Assembly (NCBI RefSeq): GCF_029853675.1
Contig: NZ_CP122539.1
Span: forward strand, 3,367,001-3,431,000
Reading direction: 5' to 3'
From: Tenacibaculum tangerinum
Lineage (GTDB): Bacteria > Bacteroidota > Bacteroidia > Flavobacteriales > Flavobacteriaceae
Length of the DNA stretch: 64,000 nucleotides
The notes under the pieces were generated by a model. It made no database searches. It was given only the letters and a program-made list of their open reading frames with translations, and was not told the DNA's origin. Numbering within the stretch: the stretch's first letter is position 1; the number at the start of each line of letters is the position of its first letter. A program made the position numbers and the translations under genes. Below, in pieces: positions 8,256-17,526 of the stretch.

Positions 8256-10446
8256 GTTTTTTTAAACCAAGTTGAATTAATTTTTGACGTATCCATTCTC
8301 TATCTGATATTCTTTTGAATAACCAAGTTCTTATTTCTTTGTTTGAGAAAGCTTTAGAAATGATGTTGATTCTTTTTTGTAAAAAAAGCTTCTTTCTAGT
8401 AATTGTTTTTTTAGATGGTTTTATCAGTCCTTTATTAAACAAAGTAATAGCTTTTGAACTATGTCTATCAGTTTTGAATGTAACAGTTTCAGAGTTTAAA
8501 GTAAATCTTGTGATGGCTAAAAAATTATTTAAAGGAATAAATAGTTTATTGTAATTGCTAATAGCTTCTAAGGGATTCACTTTTTTTGAAAGTAAAAAAA
8601 CATCATAAGCATTTCTCAGAGATATGTTATTATAGAACTGTCCATCATCATTTATTTGCTTAGCAATGATAGATAAACTAAGTTGATTTTGGTAACTTAA
8701 AAAATTAATAGAATCGCTGTGAATTGAATCTTTTGATACAAACTCATAATTAAACTCGTCTGCATATTTTTCGATCAAAAGTTCTTTGTGTATTTCTACA
8801 GCAGCTATTTTTTCTTTCTTTTGAAGTCTAGGATGGTGCTTGAAAGAAGGAAAATCATATTCAGATTCAATAACTTTTACATAGTTATTATCATTTAAAA
8901 TTTGAATTGTAGGCTGGTATTCTTCTTGAGAAACAATAAAATCGATATCACCTACCATACGTTCGGCAATATCCTCATAGAGTCCTTCTAATAAATTACC
9001 AGTTCCTTTTAGAAAAACAGGAGTGATGTTGTTAGAGCGCAATAGTTCATTAATTTCTTTGGCTTGCTCAATAATCTGTTGATTGCGTTCTCTGTTTAAA
9101 TCGGTAATATGTTTCATATACTCAACTAAATCTGTAGGCAGATAGGCTAAAAAATTCACACGTTTGAAGTTGCAGTACAGAGCAGGAAAAACATAATGAG
9201 CGGTACTAAGTTTTACAACCGCATCCCAATCTACTAAATTAGCTTTTATTTTTTCTTCAACCAATACGCGATTGTGTATTTCGTGAGTAATTGTTAAACA
9301 TTTTCCAACAAATAGCAGGGTCTCTTTATAATTCATCTGTGAAGATTTTTTTACCGTTGTAATCATTTTTTCATTATCAGAATAGGTCAGCTGATAACAG
9401 GGTAGCTTATCGAACCAATCTAAGAAAATTTCGGCATTTTCTCGGCTAGGTGATAACCAAGAATCGGGTACCAATTGTTGGAAGGCATGGAGCTTTGATA
9501 TTTTATCAATTTTTAAATCGGAATCGGGTTCATACTTTATAAATAGCAACGCTTTACACGGATTTTGCTGTGAAAAGTTGTTGGTGTTTGGAGGTAAGAA
9601 TCGAACAATTTTATTCAGGTTTTTAAAATTGTATTCTTTGGCTGTTTCAAGGTTAGGGTAAAAGGGGAGCAAGGTTTTAATGCTGTTTTTCTTAATAGAA
9701 ATAGCGGCAGGAAAGCTATATATCTTTTTATTTGTAGCATCAATAGGAACAAAATCATCAGCCAAACAGGTAAAACCATTGGCTTGTAATAGTGCCAAAG
9801 AAGTACTTTTCCCGTTACCAGAATCACCCAAACATAAAATAGCATTGGTACCATTACTCACTGCCGAGGCATGGAAAACTCCCATCCATTCATCTTCACT
9901 TTTATGATGTATTTTTTGCACTAATTCCATAGAAAACTTTCCTTGAAAATAATGTGTTTCTTTCAAATTCCACGTTCCGATTATTACTCCATCAACCGTA
10001 AAAGAAATAGCATTAGCATTACTATATACTTCAAAATGATGGTGTGTTTTAGTGCTTTTTTCAACTTCTAAATGTGCAAATTTTGGATGTATTAAAAAAG
10101 CTTCTTTGCCTGTAGCATAACTCACTTTGAATACGATGTTATTAACAACGTAATATTTAATAATTTCAAAATTATTGGGTTTGTCTATTGAAGTTGATTC
10201 AGAGATTGATCGGTTGTTAGATGATATCAGTAAGGTTTCAATATCAGTAACAAGATTAGCAGCTTGTTGATAAGGAATGTTAACTTGATTAAATAAATGT
10301 GTAATTATTTCTTGTTTGTTTGTCTTATTATGTAATAGCAAAAGGATTTCTGCTACCAATGGTTCAACAATAATGTATTGATTAGTGTCTTCAAACCAAA
10401 CAATACTTTTGCCTTCAATATCTCGTCTGATAATTTTAGTCTTCAT
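8239..10446 (-). CDS. PqqD-like / HPr-kinase-like P-loop / nucleotidyltransferase fusion protein
   Basis: A 735-residue cytoplasmic protein with three recognisable parts. Residues 1-75 resemble a PqqD-type domain (peptide-binding RiPP recognition fold: EPLVAEILLLL, then helices to DIETLL). Residues 185-300 resemble the C-terminal part of HPr kinase: FHASAV, a P-loop GDSGNGKST at 207-215 and an acidic pair LADDFVPI at 230-231. Residues about 375-640 match the uncharacterised nucleotidyltransferase family (NTP_transf_5 type): LKGTG at 479-483 and the metal-binding pair GDIDFIV at 499-505. HPr-kinase-like and nucleotidyltransferase proteins occur together in lasso-peptide and surface-glycan clusters; here they are fused. 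No lasso cyclase or protease is nearby, so the substrate is unknown. It overlaps mpl by 17 bases tail to tail. Confidence 0.75.
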   Translation of the reverse strand: MKTKIIRRDIEGKSIVWFEDTNQYIIVEPLVAEILLLLHNKTNKQEIITHLFNQVNIPYQQAANLVTDIETLLISSNNRSISESTSIDKPNNFEIIKYYVVNNIVFKVSYATGKEAFLIHPKFAHLEVEKSTKTHHHFEVYSNANAISFTVDGVIIGTWNLKETHYFQGKFSMELVQKIHHKSEDEWMGVFHASAVSNGTNAILCLGDSGNGKSTSLALLQANGFTCLADDFVPIDATNKKIYSFPAAISIKKNSIKTLLPFYPNLETAKEYNFKNLNKIVRFLPPNTNNFSQQNPCKALLFIKYEPDSDLKIDKISKLHAFQQLVPDSWLSPSRENAEIFLDWFDKLPCYQLTYSDNEKMITTVKKSSQMNYKETLLFVGKCLTITHEIHNRVLVEEKIKANLVDWDAVVKLSTAHYVFPALYCNFKRVNFLAYLPTDLVEYMKHITDLNRERNQQIIEQAKEINELLRSNNITPVFLKGTGNLLEGLYEDIAERMVGDIDFIVSQEEYQPTIQILNDNNYVKVIESEYDFPSFKHHPRLQKKEKIAAVEIHKELLIEKYADEFNYEFVSKDSIHSDSINFLSYQNQLSLSIIAKQINDDGQFYNNISLRNAYDVFLLSKKVNPLEAISNYNKLFIPLNNFLAITRFTLNSETVTFKTDRHSSKAITLFNKGLIKPSKKTITRKKLFLQKRINIISKAFSNKEIRTWLFKRISDREWIRQKLIQLGLKKLKLTL

Positions 10447-10460
10447 AAGACTTTAAAGTT

Positions 10461-10491
10461 AAAAAACCTCGATAGAATTATTGAGTTTTTT
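10461..10491 (-). terminator. Terminator after the 951-residue T9SS protein gene
   Basis: A 12-13 base stem (A-rich arm plus CTCGATA pairing with TATTGAG, one G-U pair) is flanked by A6 and T7, so it could work on either strand. It lies 75 bases past the stop of the 10566-13421 gene and just before the start of the 8239-10446 gene, which would separate the two minus-strand transcripts. Confidence 0.65.
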
Positions 10492-10565
10492 TAGTAGAAA
10501 TATTCAACAATTTTTAAAATTTAGTTTTTAATTTTAGAAGTTTGTTTTTTGGCTTTCTTAGTTAC

Positions 10566-11840
10566 TTATTTTAAGATAACTTTTTTAGAAACTTCTCCTA
10601 AAATAGAGTTTAATTTAACGATATACACTCCAGTAGCTAGTTTTGGTAAGCTAATTGTGCTTACACCGTTTGAGTTTACTGTGGTATGTAAAACTTCTTT
10701 ACCTAAAACAGAGTAAATGCGAACCTTCGCATTTACTTGTAGTCCTACAATAGTAATTTCATTAGTCGTCGTACTGTACATACTAATATTTTGTAAAGAA
10801 GGAGCTACGTTGCCTGTAGGTTGTTTAGCACTAGTGTGTAAGTAAAATTGTCCTAAGTTACCTGTGTTGTTTGTAGGAGTAACCGTATAAGTTTCTTCTG
10901 ATAAGTTTGTAAACACGTTGTTGCTTCTATCTTCTAAATACACCTGTAAGTTTTCGGGTAAATTTTTAGTATGTACAGAAAAAGTTACTTCTTCACCACT
11001 TTTTGCCTTTATTCCTACAGGAATAACCATACTTTCAAAATTGGTATTTGGTAAGGTTTGAATAGCTAATTGCTCTCCTTTATTATCGGTTAGTAATTCT
11101 GTAAATACAGCTAATTTAGAAGAGTCTTCTCCAAACATTTTCGAATCATAACTTTTATCGTATCCCGTAGTTTTTCCTGAAATATAAAAAACTTTGGTAG
11201 CTCTTTTTATATCGTTATTATCAACAAATAATTCAATTGAAGGATTGGGTTCTTGTCGCATGAACGTGTCAGCATTTTGATGACTTTGATTAGCAGAAGA
11301 GAATGTAACGCTATTGCTTGCAGCAGCTTCTACAAAGAATGCTTGTCCTGGTGCAATTTCTATAGGGTCTGCTGCATTTTTGGTAATGTATTGTGTACCG
11401 TCCCATAACCATATAGTTTCACTCGTAAGTAGTGATGTATTAGCTGAGGTAAAACTAGCAGAGTTGATATAGGCTGTATAAGGATTACCAAGTAAATTAT
11501 AATTCGTTCTATCACCTGTGTTGACAGCTATACTAACATTAGTAGTATTTGCCGTACCTGTAAATGAAAGCTCTCCAGGAGTAGCAAATTTAACCGAATA
11601 TCCTCTTCCTTTATCTAAAATTCCAGTACTACCACTTTGTACATACAACCACGCAGGACCAGTAATATTACTATAAGGAGCAAGTCCTAAATTACCTCCA
11701 GCTCCAGAAGCTAGGGTATGGTTGGTAATCATATCTTCCATGGTTTCACCCGAAGCAGGAGAAGAAACTAAATACCAGTTGGTTGTAGGTAAATTACGTT
11801 TATAGGTAACAGTACCAGTAACTGTACTTTGTGGTAAAAA
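10566..11840. repeat. Direct repeat, copy 1 (3' half of T9SS gene)
   Basis: About 1275 bases match 14379-15653 at a constant offset of 3813 bases with no gaps and only scattered substitutions; the stretch 10871-11150 appears identical between the copies. Similarity fades gradually over the next ~150 bases. It lies wholly within coding sequence. Confidence 0.9.
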
Positions 11841-13421
11841 GGAAGCCCCACTATGAATGGTTAAGGAGTTGAACGTTATTGCTGATGAAGCAGTAGGGTA
11901 ATTTGTCACATTGTTTGGAATAACAATATCACTTGTTGTTAAGGGCAATGTATTGTCTATCCAGTTGGTAGCCGTTTCCCAGTTACTATCTGTAATTCCA
12001 GTCCATTTTACTGTTGATGAAAAAGGAGTGTTGTTGGTATTATCTCTACCAGGGGAAAATAATACAGGATTTGATGTTATTGTTGAATGTTGTACAAAAG
12101 AACCCGTAAGGTCGTCATTTCTCGCAATGGATTGATTATTTCCAGCAGATGAGCTGTATGTTTCTGTTAAAATGATGCTACCAGAGTTATTTTTAATAAT
12201 AACAGCATCACCACCATTGTTAAGTCCTAACAGCCCTGAGGAAGCTACTTGAACTAAACCAGGTATAGTTATGGGGTTACCTCCTCCAAAAACAACAATC
12301 GCTTCATTAGCAGGTAAAATGGTTCCGTTAGCGAAACGATGTCTATCACTAACAGCATCTGCCAATACCCAGTTAGATAGGTCGATGTCAATACCACTGC
12401 TATTATATATTTCAACAAATTCATCTTGAGAGGTATTAACAGTTCCATCTCCATTGGCATCTCCATTATTAGCATCAGGGTCTGCATTTATTTCATTAAT
12501 AACAATCGGTATATCATCATCGTAAATTGTAATGCTATGCTGCTGAATGGTAATATTAGCAGTACCCGAAGTTACTGTTATATCTAAAACAATCGTTTCA
12601 CTTTCAAAATCTGTATCGCTATGAATGGCTAAAGAGACATTTTGAGTGCCATTACCAGTAAAAGTTAAAGAAGAGGTGTTTAATGTATAATCGTTTGTCT
12701 CGGCTGTACTCGAACCATTTACAGAAATACCTATGGTTACATCGGAAGAATAATTAGAAAAAGTTATAGGAATTAATTTATTAAAAGTAGTATTTGTTTC
12801 ATTTTCTGAACTCGAAGCAGCGTCAAATCCAACTGAGGGATTTGCAGTTTCAGAAACAGTAAAAGAGGCAATACTATAGCCATTTCCGTCACCATTTTCA
12901 TTAAACTCAAAACCTACTTGTATCGTGTTATTGGTAGCAACATCTAGGTTATAGATGTTATAATTGACGGGGTCGCCATTAACAGTCGATTCAACTGTTG
13001 TTTCAACTCTCGTTCCTCCATCGAGAATGTAAAAATACGTAAAAGAATCATCGTTGGCTCCGATGTTTGTTCCAATAGCAGAAATACTAATTACCGAAAT
13101 AGCAGAAATGTCAATAGATTGACTCGTAAATATACCCTGTCCACCCCAGTCATCAGATATTAGAGCACCATCATTTACTTTAAAAGAGTTCGTTGTACCA
13201 TCTGTAGCAGGTGTAGTGCTATATGATACAAACCATTGGTTTGTGGTTGCCCCGAAAGGTCCAATGCTTATAGGACCCGCAGCAGGAGGATTTGACGTCG
13301 TATGGTCGGCAAATCCATCTCCATTGTTTGAAAAGTCAGCATTGTAAATTTCTTGAGCGAAGAGTCCTTTCGCAGTGAAAAGCACCATCAAAAGCACTAT
13401 TGAATAGTAGTCATTTTTCAT
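10566..13421 (-). CDS. T9SS-secreted multidomain protein with lamin-tail domain
   Basis: A 951-residue secreted protein. It has a signal peptide (cleavage near LFAQ, residue 22-23), a beta-rich N-terminal domain, a Calx-beta-like domain (about residues 195-300, ending in the typical ITIYDDD), and a lamin-tail domain (about 303-420: IVINEINADPD, DEFVEIYN, DLSNWVLAD). A long shared module follows (from about WTGITDSNW), ending in a type A T9SS sorting domain (last ~70 residues: VRIYSVLGKEVL, GVYIVKLNS, KKVILK). Such proteins are exported by the type IX system and anchored or released at the cell surface. The last ~430 codons are nearly the same DNA as the end of the 14379-17384 gene, pointing to duplication or gene conversion. 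Confidence 0.85.
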   Translation of the reverse strand: MKNDYYSIVLLMVLFTAKGLFAQEIYNADFSNNGDGFADHTTSNPPAAGPISIGPFGATTNQWFVSYSTTPATDGTTNSFKVNDGALISDDWGGQGIFTSQSIDISAISVISISAIGTNIGANDDSFTYFYILDGGTRVETTVESTVNGDPVNYNIYNLDVATNNTIQVGFEFNENGDGNGYSIASFTVSETANPSVGFDAASSSENETNTTFNKLIPITFSNYSSDVTIGISVNGSSTAETNDYTLNTSSLTFTGNGTQNVSLAIHSDTDFESETIVLDITVTSGTANITIQQHSITIYDDDIPIVINEINADPDANNGDANGDGTVNTSQDEFVEIYNSSGIDIDLSNWVLADAVSDRHRFANGTILPANEAIVVFGGGNPITIPGLVQVASSGLLGLNNGGDAVIIKNNSGSIILTETYSSSAGNNQSIARNDDLTGSFVQHSTITSNPVLFSPGRDNTNNTPFSSTVKWTGITDSNWETATNWIDNTLPLTTSDIVIPNNVTNYPTASSAITFNSLTIHSGASFLPQSTVTGTVTYKRNLPTTNWYLVSSPASGETMEDMITNHTLASGAGGNLGLAPYSNITGPAWLYVQSGSTGILDKGRGYSVKFATPGELSFTGTANTTNVSIAVNTGDRTNYNLLGNPYTAYINSASFTSANTSLLTSETIWLWDGTQYITKNAADPIEIAPGQAFFVEAAASNSVTFSSANQSHQNADTFMRQEPNPSIELFVDNNDIKRATKVFYISGKTTGYDKSYDSKMFGEDSSKLAVFTELLTDNKGEQLAIQTLPNTNFESMVIPVGIKAKSGEEVTFSVHTKNLPENLQVYLEDRSNNVFTNLSEETYTVTPTNNTGNLGQFYLHTSAKQPTGNVAPSLQNISMYSTTTNEITIVGLQVNAKVRIYSVLGKEVLHTTVNSNGVSTISLPKLATGVYIVKLNSILGEVSKKVILK

Positions 13422-14123
13422 TTTGAATTTTTTTGGTGTACAAAATACAAAAAAAAGTGCTTGATTTAAAGTTTTTATATTGCATTAATGTTATGTAGTA
13501 CGATTTATGTTTTATTATTTCGCATTTATATACATTGTCTCTTCGAGTAAAATTAGTTGAATGAAATAGAAATAATTTTGTATCAAGAGGTGATAGCATG
13601 GTTCTCGATAGCTCTGCTGAGCCTAGTAGAAGTACAATCTTTAATTGATTATCATTCTTAAAAATCACTATCATTGATATCTTTTCTCAACGACTTATAT
13701 TTTACATAGAATACTCTTTTTTTCTTTTTCCATTCATGAAAACTTTTCAACTACGCTCAGAATAAAACAAGACAAAAAATCTAGTCTTAACCAACCTACA
13801 CTCAAAAATAATCATCCTCGAACCTAAATTAAAATAGCTCTCTATCGCTCAAATAGATTTGAATTTTAACGGTTCTTGTGGTGTTATTTTTGGCTTGTCT
13901 GCATACGACGAGGTGCTTTTTAGTAATCTAGTTAATCAAAATTAATTTTGCCTTTCAAAAATAATTCTATAGCTGTTTTTGCATTTGCTTGACATTTTTT
14001 GTCTGTTATCTCGAATTGACAGTAAACGAAAAAAATGATTCGTAAATGGTATTAGATAAAAGCAAGTGCCTTGAAAAGTAAAATGGGAGATCATTTTTTT
14101 TAGAAGTTATTTTCTGAAACAAT
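13422..14123. other. Intergenic region without a recognisable gene
   Basis: About 700 AT-rich bases between two minus-strand genes. No open frame here shows coding character. The part nearest the 951-residue gene should hold its promoter (a partial TATTTTG lies about 30 bases before its start). The only ordered item is a diverged copy of an interspersed repeat at 13576-13672. The remainder may be decayed sequence. Confidence 0.6.
13576..13672 (-). repeat. Interspersed intergenic repeat, copy A
   Basis: Read on the minus strand, about 95 bases align with 59408-59500 on the plus strand. A 16-base core (CAGAGCTATCGAGAAC, plus positions 13601-13616) is identical, and the flanks share TGATTTTTAAGA and CTAGGC with few changes. 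The two copies are about 46 kb apart and both are intergenic. Confidence 0.7.
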
Positions 14124-14157
14124 AAAAAAGCACTGTTTTAAAGAAACAGTGCTTTTT
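14124..14157 (-). terminator. Terminator of the T9SS protein / 59-residue gene operon
   Basis: A perfect stem of about 14 bases (AAAAAGCACTGTTT with AAACAGTGCTTTTT) around the loop TAAAG, with A and T runs on both sides. It lies 21 bases past the stop of the 14178-14357 gene. Confidence 0.85.
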
Positions 14158-14177
14158 GTTAATAAAATAATTTATGC

Positions 14178-14357
14178 CTAAAAGTCTTTACCTGGGGTTT
14201 CAGGGCTTTGTGCTTGTGCTTTTTTAGGATTTAGAATCATGTATGTACCTAAGGCAGTTAATGCGGCATATTTACCGTAGCTACCTATTTTTTTAAGCGC
14301 TTCTTTACGAGTAATATCGTTGGTACTTCCGTCTGTGTTTTTTATATTTTTTTTCAT
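14178..14357 (-). CDS. Small exported or membrane protein of 59 residues, function unknown
   Basis: Reading the minus strand from an ATG at 14357 gives a 59-codon frame ending in TAG. The product begins MKKNIKNTDG, has a basic stretch TRKEALKKIG, a short hydrophobic segment (YAALTALGTYMILN, about residues 30-43) and an AQAQ-S site like a signal-peptidase cut, leaving a tiny tail SPETPGKDF. The basic stretch followed by a hydrophobic one resembles a signal anchor or a Tat-like leader, but no RR pair is present. It starts 21 bases after the stop of the 1001-residue T9SS gene and is followed by a strong terminator, so it is probably the last gene of that operon. The family was not recognised. 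Confidence 0.65.
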   Translation of the reverse strand: MKKNIKNTDGSTNDITRKEALKKIGSYGKYAALTALGTYMILNPKKAQAQSPETPGKDF

Positions 14358-14378
14358 GACTTATCAGTTTTTAGGTAC

Positions 14379-15653
14379 TTATTTTAAAATCACTTTTTTA
14401 GAAATCTCTCCTAGCTCAGAATTTAACTTAACAATATACACTCCAGTAGCTACCTTTGGTAAGCTAATTGTGCTTACACCGTTTGAGTTTACTGTGGTAT
14501 GTAAAACTTCTTTACCTAAAACAGAGTAGATGCCAACCTTCGCATTTCCTTGTAGTCCTACAATAGTAATTTCATTAGTCGTCGTACTGTACATACTAAT
14601 ATTTTCTAAAGAAGGAGCTACGTTGCCTGTAGGTTGTTTAGCACTGGTGTGTAAGTAAAATTGTCCTAAGTTACCTGTGTTGCTTGTAGGAGTAACCGTA
14701 TAAGTTTCTTCTGATAAGTTTGTAAACACGTTGTTGCTTCTATCTTCTAAATACACCTGTAAGTTTTCGGGTAAATTTTTAGTATGTACAGAAAAAGTTA
14801 CTTCTTCACCACTTTTTGCCTTTATTCCTACAGGAATAACCATACTTTCAAAATTGGTATTTGGTAAGGTTTGAATAGCTAATTGCTCTCCTTTATTATC
14901 GGTTAGTAATTCTGTAAATACAGCTAATTTAGAAGAGTCTTCTCCAAACATTTTCGAATCATAACTTCTATCGTATCCCGTAGTTTTTCCTGAAATATAA
15001 AAAACTTTGGTAGCTCTTTTTATATCGTTATTATCAACCAATAATTCAATTGAAGGATTGGGTTCTTGTCGCATGAACGTGTCAGCATTTTGATGACTTT
15101 GATTAGCAGAAGAGAATGTAACGTTATTGTTTGCAGCAGCTTCTACAAAGAATGCTTGTCCTGGTGCAATTTCTATAGGGTCTGCCGCATTTTTGGTAAT
15201 GTATTGCGTACCGTCCCATAACCAAATAGTTTCACTCGTAAGTAGTGATGTATTAGCTGAGGTAAAACTAGCAGAGTTGATATAGGCTGTATAAGGATTA
15301 CCAACTAAATTATAATTTGTTCTACTACCTGTACTGATTGCTTTATTAACATTACTAGTATTTGCCGTACCAGTAAATGAAAGCTCTCCAGGAGTTGCTA
15401 ATTTAACCGAATATCCTCCTCCTTCAGCTAAAATTCCAGTACTACTACTTTGTACATACAACCATGCAGGACCAGTAATATTACTATAAGGAGCGAGTCC
15501 TAAATTACCTCCAACTCCAGTAGCTAGGGTATGGTTGGCAATAATATCTTGTAGGGTTTCACCCGAAACAGGAGAAGAAACTAAATACCAGTTGGTTGTA
15601 GGTAAATTTCGTTTATAAGTTACGGTACCTGTTACGGTGCTTTGTGGTACAAA
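14379..15653. repeat. Direct repeat, copy 2 (3' half of T9SS gene)
   Basis: This is the partner of 10566-11840 at an offset of 3813 bases, colinear and without gaps. It encodes the C-terminal module and T9SS sorting domain of the 1001-residue protein. Confidence 0.9.
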
Positions 15654-17384
15654 AGAAGCCCCACTATTTAGTGTTAGTGTATTAAAAGTTACTGCTGATG
15701 TAGCCGTTGGATAATTCATTAACCCAGCAGGAATAACAATATCTGCATTGGTTGGTGGAACGATATTCGGGTTCCAGTTAGAAGCCGTATGCCAATCGTT
15801 GTTAGCAGCCCCTAACCAAGTAACGGTTTGTATACCCACTAAAACATTGCTAGTATTACCCACGTTGTTTAATGTTAGGTTCGCATCGTTTAAAGCAGCA
15901 TCTTTTAAAGTACCGCCATTTAAACCTAACAAAGCAACTTCGATACCGTTGGTGTCTGAGTCACCAGTTTGTACGGTATAACTAAAAAGTAACGTACTGG
16001 TTCCACTGCCACTTTGGTATAATGCTTGACGCGGAGTAGTTCCAATACCAATATCTATTTTAGGCGTTCCACCTGTGGTATTCACAGTTATATTTTCGTC
16101 AAAGCTAACGGTAAAATCTAAGTTTTGACCTGTAAGGTAATTACCGTTGGCGGGTACGTTAACACTTGTTACAGTAGGCGCAACAGCGTCTACTAAAACA
16201 GCAGCTGTAGAAGCTATACTGTTCAAAGTTAGGTTGGCATCTTTTCCTCCAGCATCTTTTATAGTACCTCCTTCGGTACTTAATGCAATAACGTCAATAC
16301 CGTCGGTATCTGAATCGCCAGCTTGTACGGTATATCTAAAAACTAAAGCATTGGTTTCGCTTCCACTAAAGTAATCTGCTAAACGTATAGTACTTCCAAT
16401 AGTGATGGCTATTATAGGCGTTCCGCCTGTGGTATTTACAGTTATATTTTCGTTATATTCAACCGTGAAATCTAAATTTTGTCCTGCCACATAGGTCCCA
16501 TTAGCGGGAGCACTCATATTACTACTTACTGGTGCAACAGCATTTGAAATTACAGTAGTGGTGTTGTCTGTAGCCGTATCGGTACCATCACTTACCTCTA
16601 CTGTAAACGTAGTGGTTTCTGAAGTAGCTGATCTGTTATTAGTAGGATTAAAAGATAAAGCTCTTAGCGTTGTTTGTAAATTGGCAGGAGTAGTGCTTGC
16701 AATTGTATAAGGACCAGTACCCGAAAGACCCGTACCTGTGAGTACTCCTTTTGTATTATCGTCTAACGTAATGATTGCAGATAAATTATCTGCATCAGCA
16801 TCTGTGGTAGTAATGTTTGAAAAAGGAGTAATGGTACTGTTATCATTTACCGTTTGACCAGCAGTTGTTGCGGCTATTACAGGAGCTGTGTTTGGAGCAG
16901 CAAGAGTAATATTATCTAGCGCAAACGATTCAACTGATAGAGTACTAGTGATTGTCAAAGAAGTGACATTGGTCCAATTTAAATTAACTGTCTTTCCAGT
17001 ACTTGCTGAAATTGGCTCTGACACAGGAGAATTACTTCCTCCTGTTGGTGTGAAAGTCCATGTGGATCCACCAGCGCCATCAGCATCGAACCCAAATACA
17101 CTTTCTAAATTTACAGCTTGGGAAAAAGATACCGTCATTGAAGAGTCTTCGTTTGCAGTAGGATTAAAAACAATAATACCTGAAGAACCAGCAAAACCTC
17201 CAACGGCTATTATATCAATGTTTCCTGATGAATTAGTAACCGTTGCAGTTATACCATTAACAACTTGAGTAATATTAGCACCATTATCAGTTGCTGTTTC
17301 CCAATCAAAAATTGTTTGGGAACTTAACTGTTGAGCAGAAAAAAGAAGAAATAATCCACTCAATAAAAAAGTAATTTTTTTCAT
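14379..17384 (-). CDS. T9SS-secreted repeat protein (adhesin-like)
   Basis: A 1001-residue secreted protein: signal peptide (MKKITFLLSG, cleavage near LSSQ), an N-terminal beta domain to about residue 160, a cadherin-like domain (NTAPVIAATT, then TTDADADNL and VEVSDGTDTATDN), and two consecutive ~115-residue repeats that each contain PANG(T/N)Y, GQNLDFTV, NENITVNTTGGTP, TVQ(A/T)GDSDT and KDA...DANLTLN. The module shared with the 951-residue protein follows, ending in a type A T9SS sorting domain (VGIYSVLGKEVL, GVYIVKLNS, KKVILK). The composition suggests a surface adhesin; no enzyme domain is evident. The gene sits between the tail-collar gene and the 59-residue gene on the same strand. Confidence 0.85.
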   Translation of the reverse strand: MKKITFLLSGLFLLFSAQQLSSQTIFDWETATDNGANITQVVNGITATVTNSSGNIDIIAVGGFAGSSGIIVFNPTANEDSSMTVSFSQAVNLESVFGFDADGAGGSTWTFTPTGGSNSPVSEPISASTGKTVNLNWTNVTSLTITSTLSVESFALDNITLAAPNTAPVIAATTAGQTVNDNSTITPFSNITTTDADADNLSAIITLDDNTKGVLTGTGLSGTGPYTIASTTPANLQTTLRALSFNPTNNRSATSETTTFTVEVSDGTDTATDNTTTVISNAVAPVSSNMSAPANGTYVAGQNLDFTVEYNENITVNTTGGTPIIAITIGSTIRLADYFSGSETNALVFRYTVQAGDSDTDGIDVIALSTEGGTIKDAGGKDANLTLNSIASTAAVLVDAVAPTVTSVNVPANGNYLTGQNLDFTVSFDENITVNTTGGTPKIDIGIGTTPRQALYQSGSGTSTLLFSYTVQTGDSDTNGIEVALLGLNGGTLKDAALNDANLTLNNVGNTSNVLVGIQTVTWLGAANNDWHTASNWNPNIVPPTNADIVIPAGLMNYPTATSAVTFNTLTLNSGASFVPQSTVTGTVTYKRNLPTTNWYLVSSPVSGETLQDIIANHTLATGVGGNLGLAPYSNITGPAWLYVQSSSTGILAEGGGYSVKLATPGELSFTGTANTSNVNKAISTGSRTNYNLVGNPYTAYINSASFTSANTSLLTSETIWLWDGTQYITKNAADPIEIAPGQAFFVEAAANNNVTFSSANQSHQNADTFMRQEPNPSIELLVDNNDIKRATKVFYISGKTTGYDRSYDSKMFGEDSSKLAVFTELLTDNKGEQLAIQTLPNTNFESMVIPVGIKAKSGEEVTFSVHTKNLPENLQVYLEDRSNNVFTNLSEETYTVTPTSNTGNLGQFYLHTSAKQPTGNVAPSLENISMYSTTTNEITIVGLQGNAKVGIYSVLGKEVLHTTVNSNGVSTISLPKVATGVYIVKLNSELGEISKKVILK

Positions 17385-17453
17385 AATAGAATATGATTAA
17401 AGTTTAATTATTGTTTATGTAACTTAGAGACAGTAAAAATGTAAAAGAACAAC

Positions 17454-17473
17454 ATTCATTGCTTACAATGAAT
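17454..17473. promoter_or_regulatory. Perfect inverted repeat upstream of T9SS gene
   Basis: ATTCATTG, four bases, CAATGAAT lies 70 bases before the start of the 1001-residue protein gene. It could be an operator or a hairpin in the leader. There is no T run, so it is not a terminator. Confidence 0.35.
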
Positions 17474-17487
17474 ACCCTCTAAAATTT

Positions 17488-17519
17488 AATAAGACAGTCC
17501 AATTTTGAACTGCCTTATT
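17488..17519 (-). terminator. Probable terminator of the tail-collar gene
   Basis: AATAAGACAGT pairs with ACTGCCTTATT (one mismatch) around a 10-base loop, 8 bases past the stop of the 17527-18102 gene. The T-rich tract that follows is weak, so read-through into the T9SS gene is possible. Confidence 0.5.
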
Positions 17520-17526
17520 CTTTTAT

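Noticed and set aside
13411..13674. 87-codon minus-strand open frame upstream of the T9SS gene
   Set aside because: It covers the repeat copy and the promoter region of the 951-residue gene, overlaps that gene's start, and has no coding character.
16888..17268. 126-codon plus-strand open frame inside the 1001-residue T9SS gene
   Set aside because: It is antisense to a strongly supported gene and exists because of the Thr/Ser/Val-rich repeat codons.
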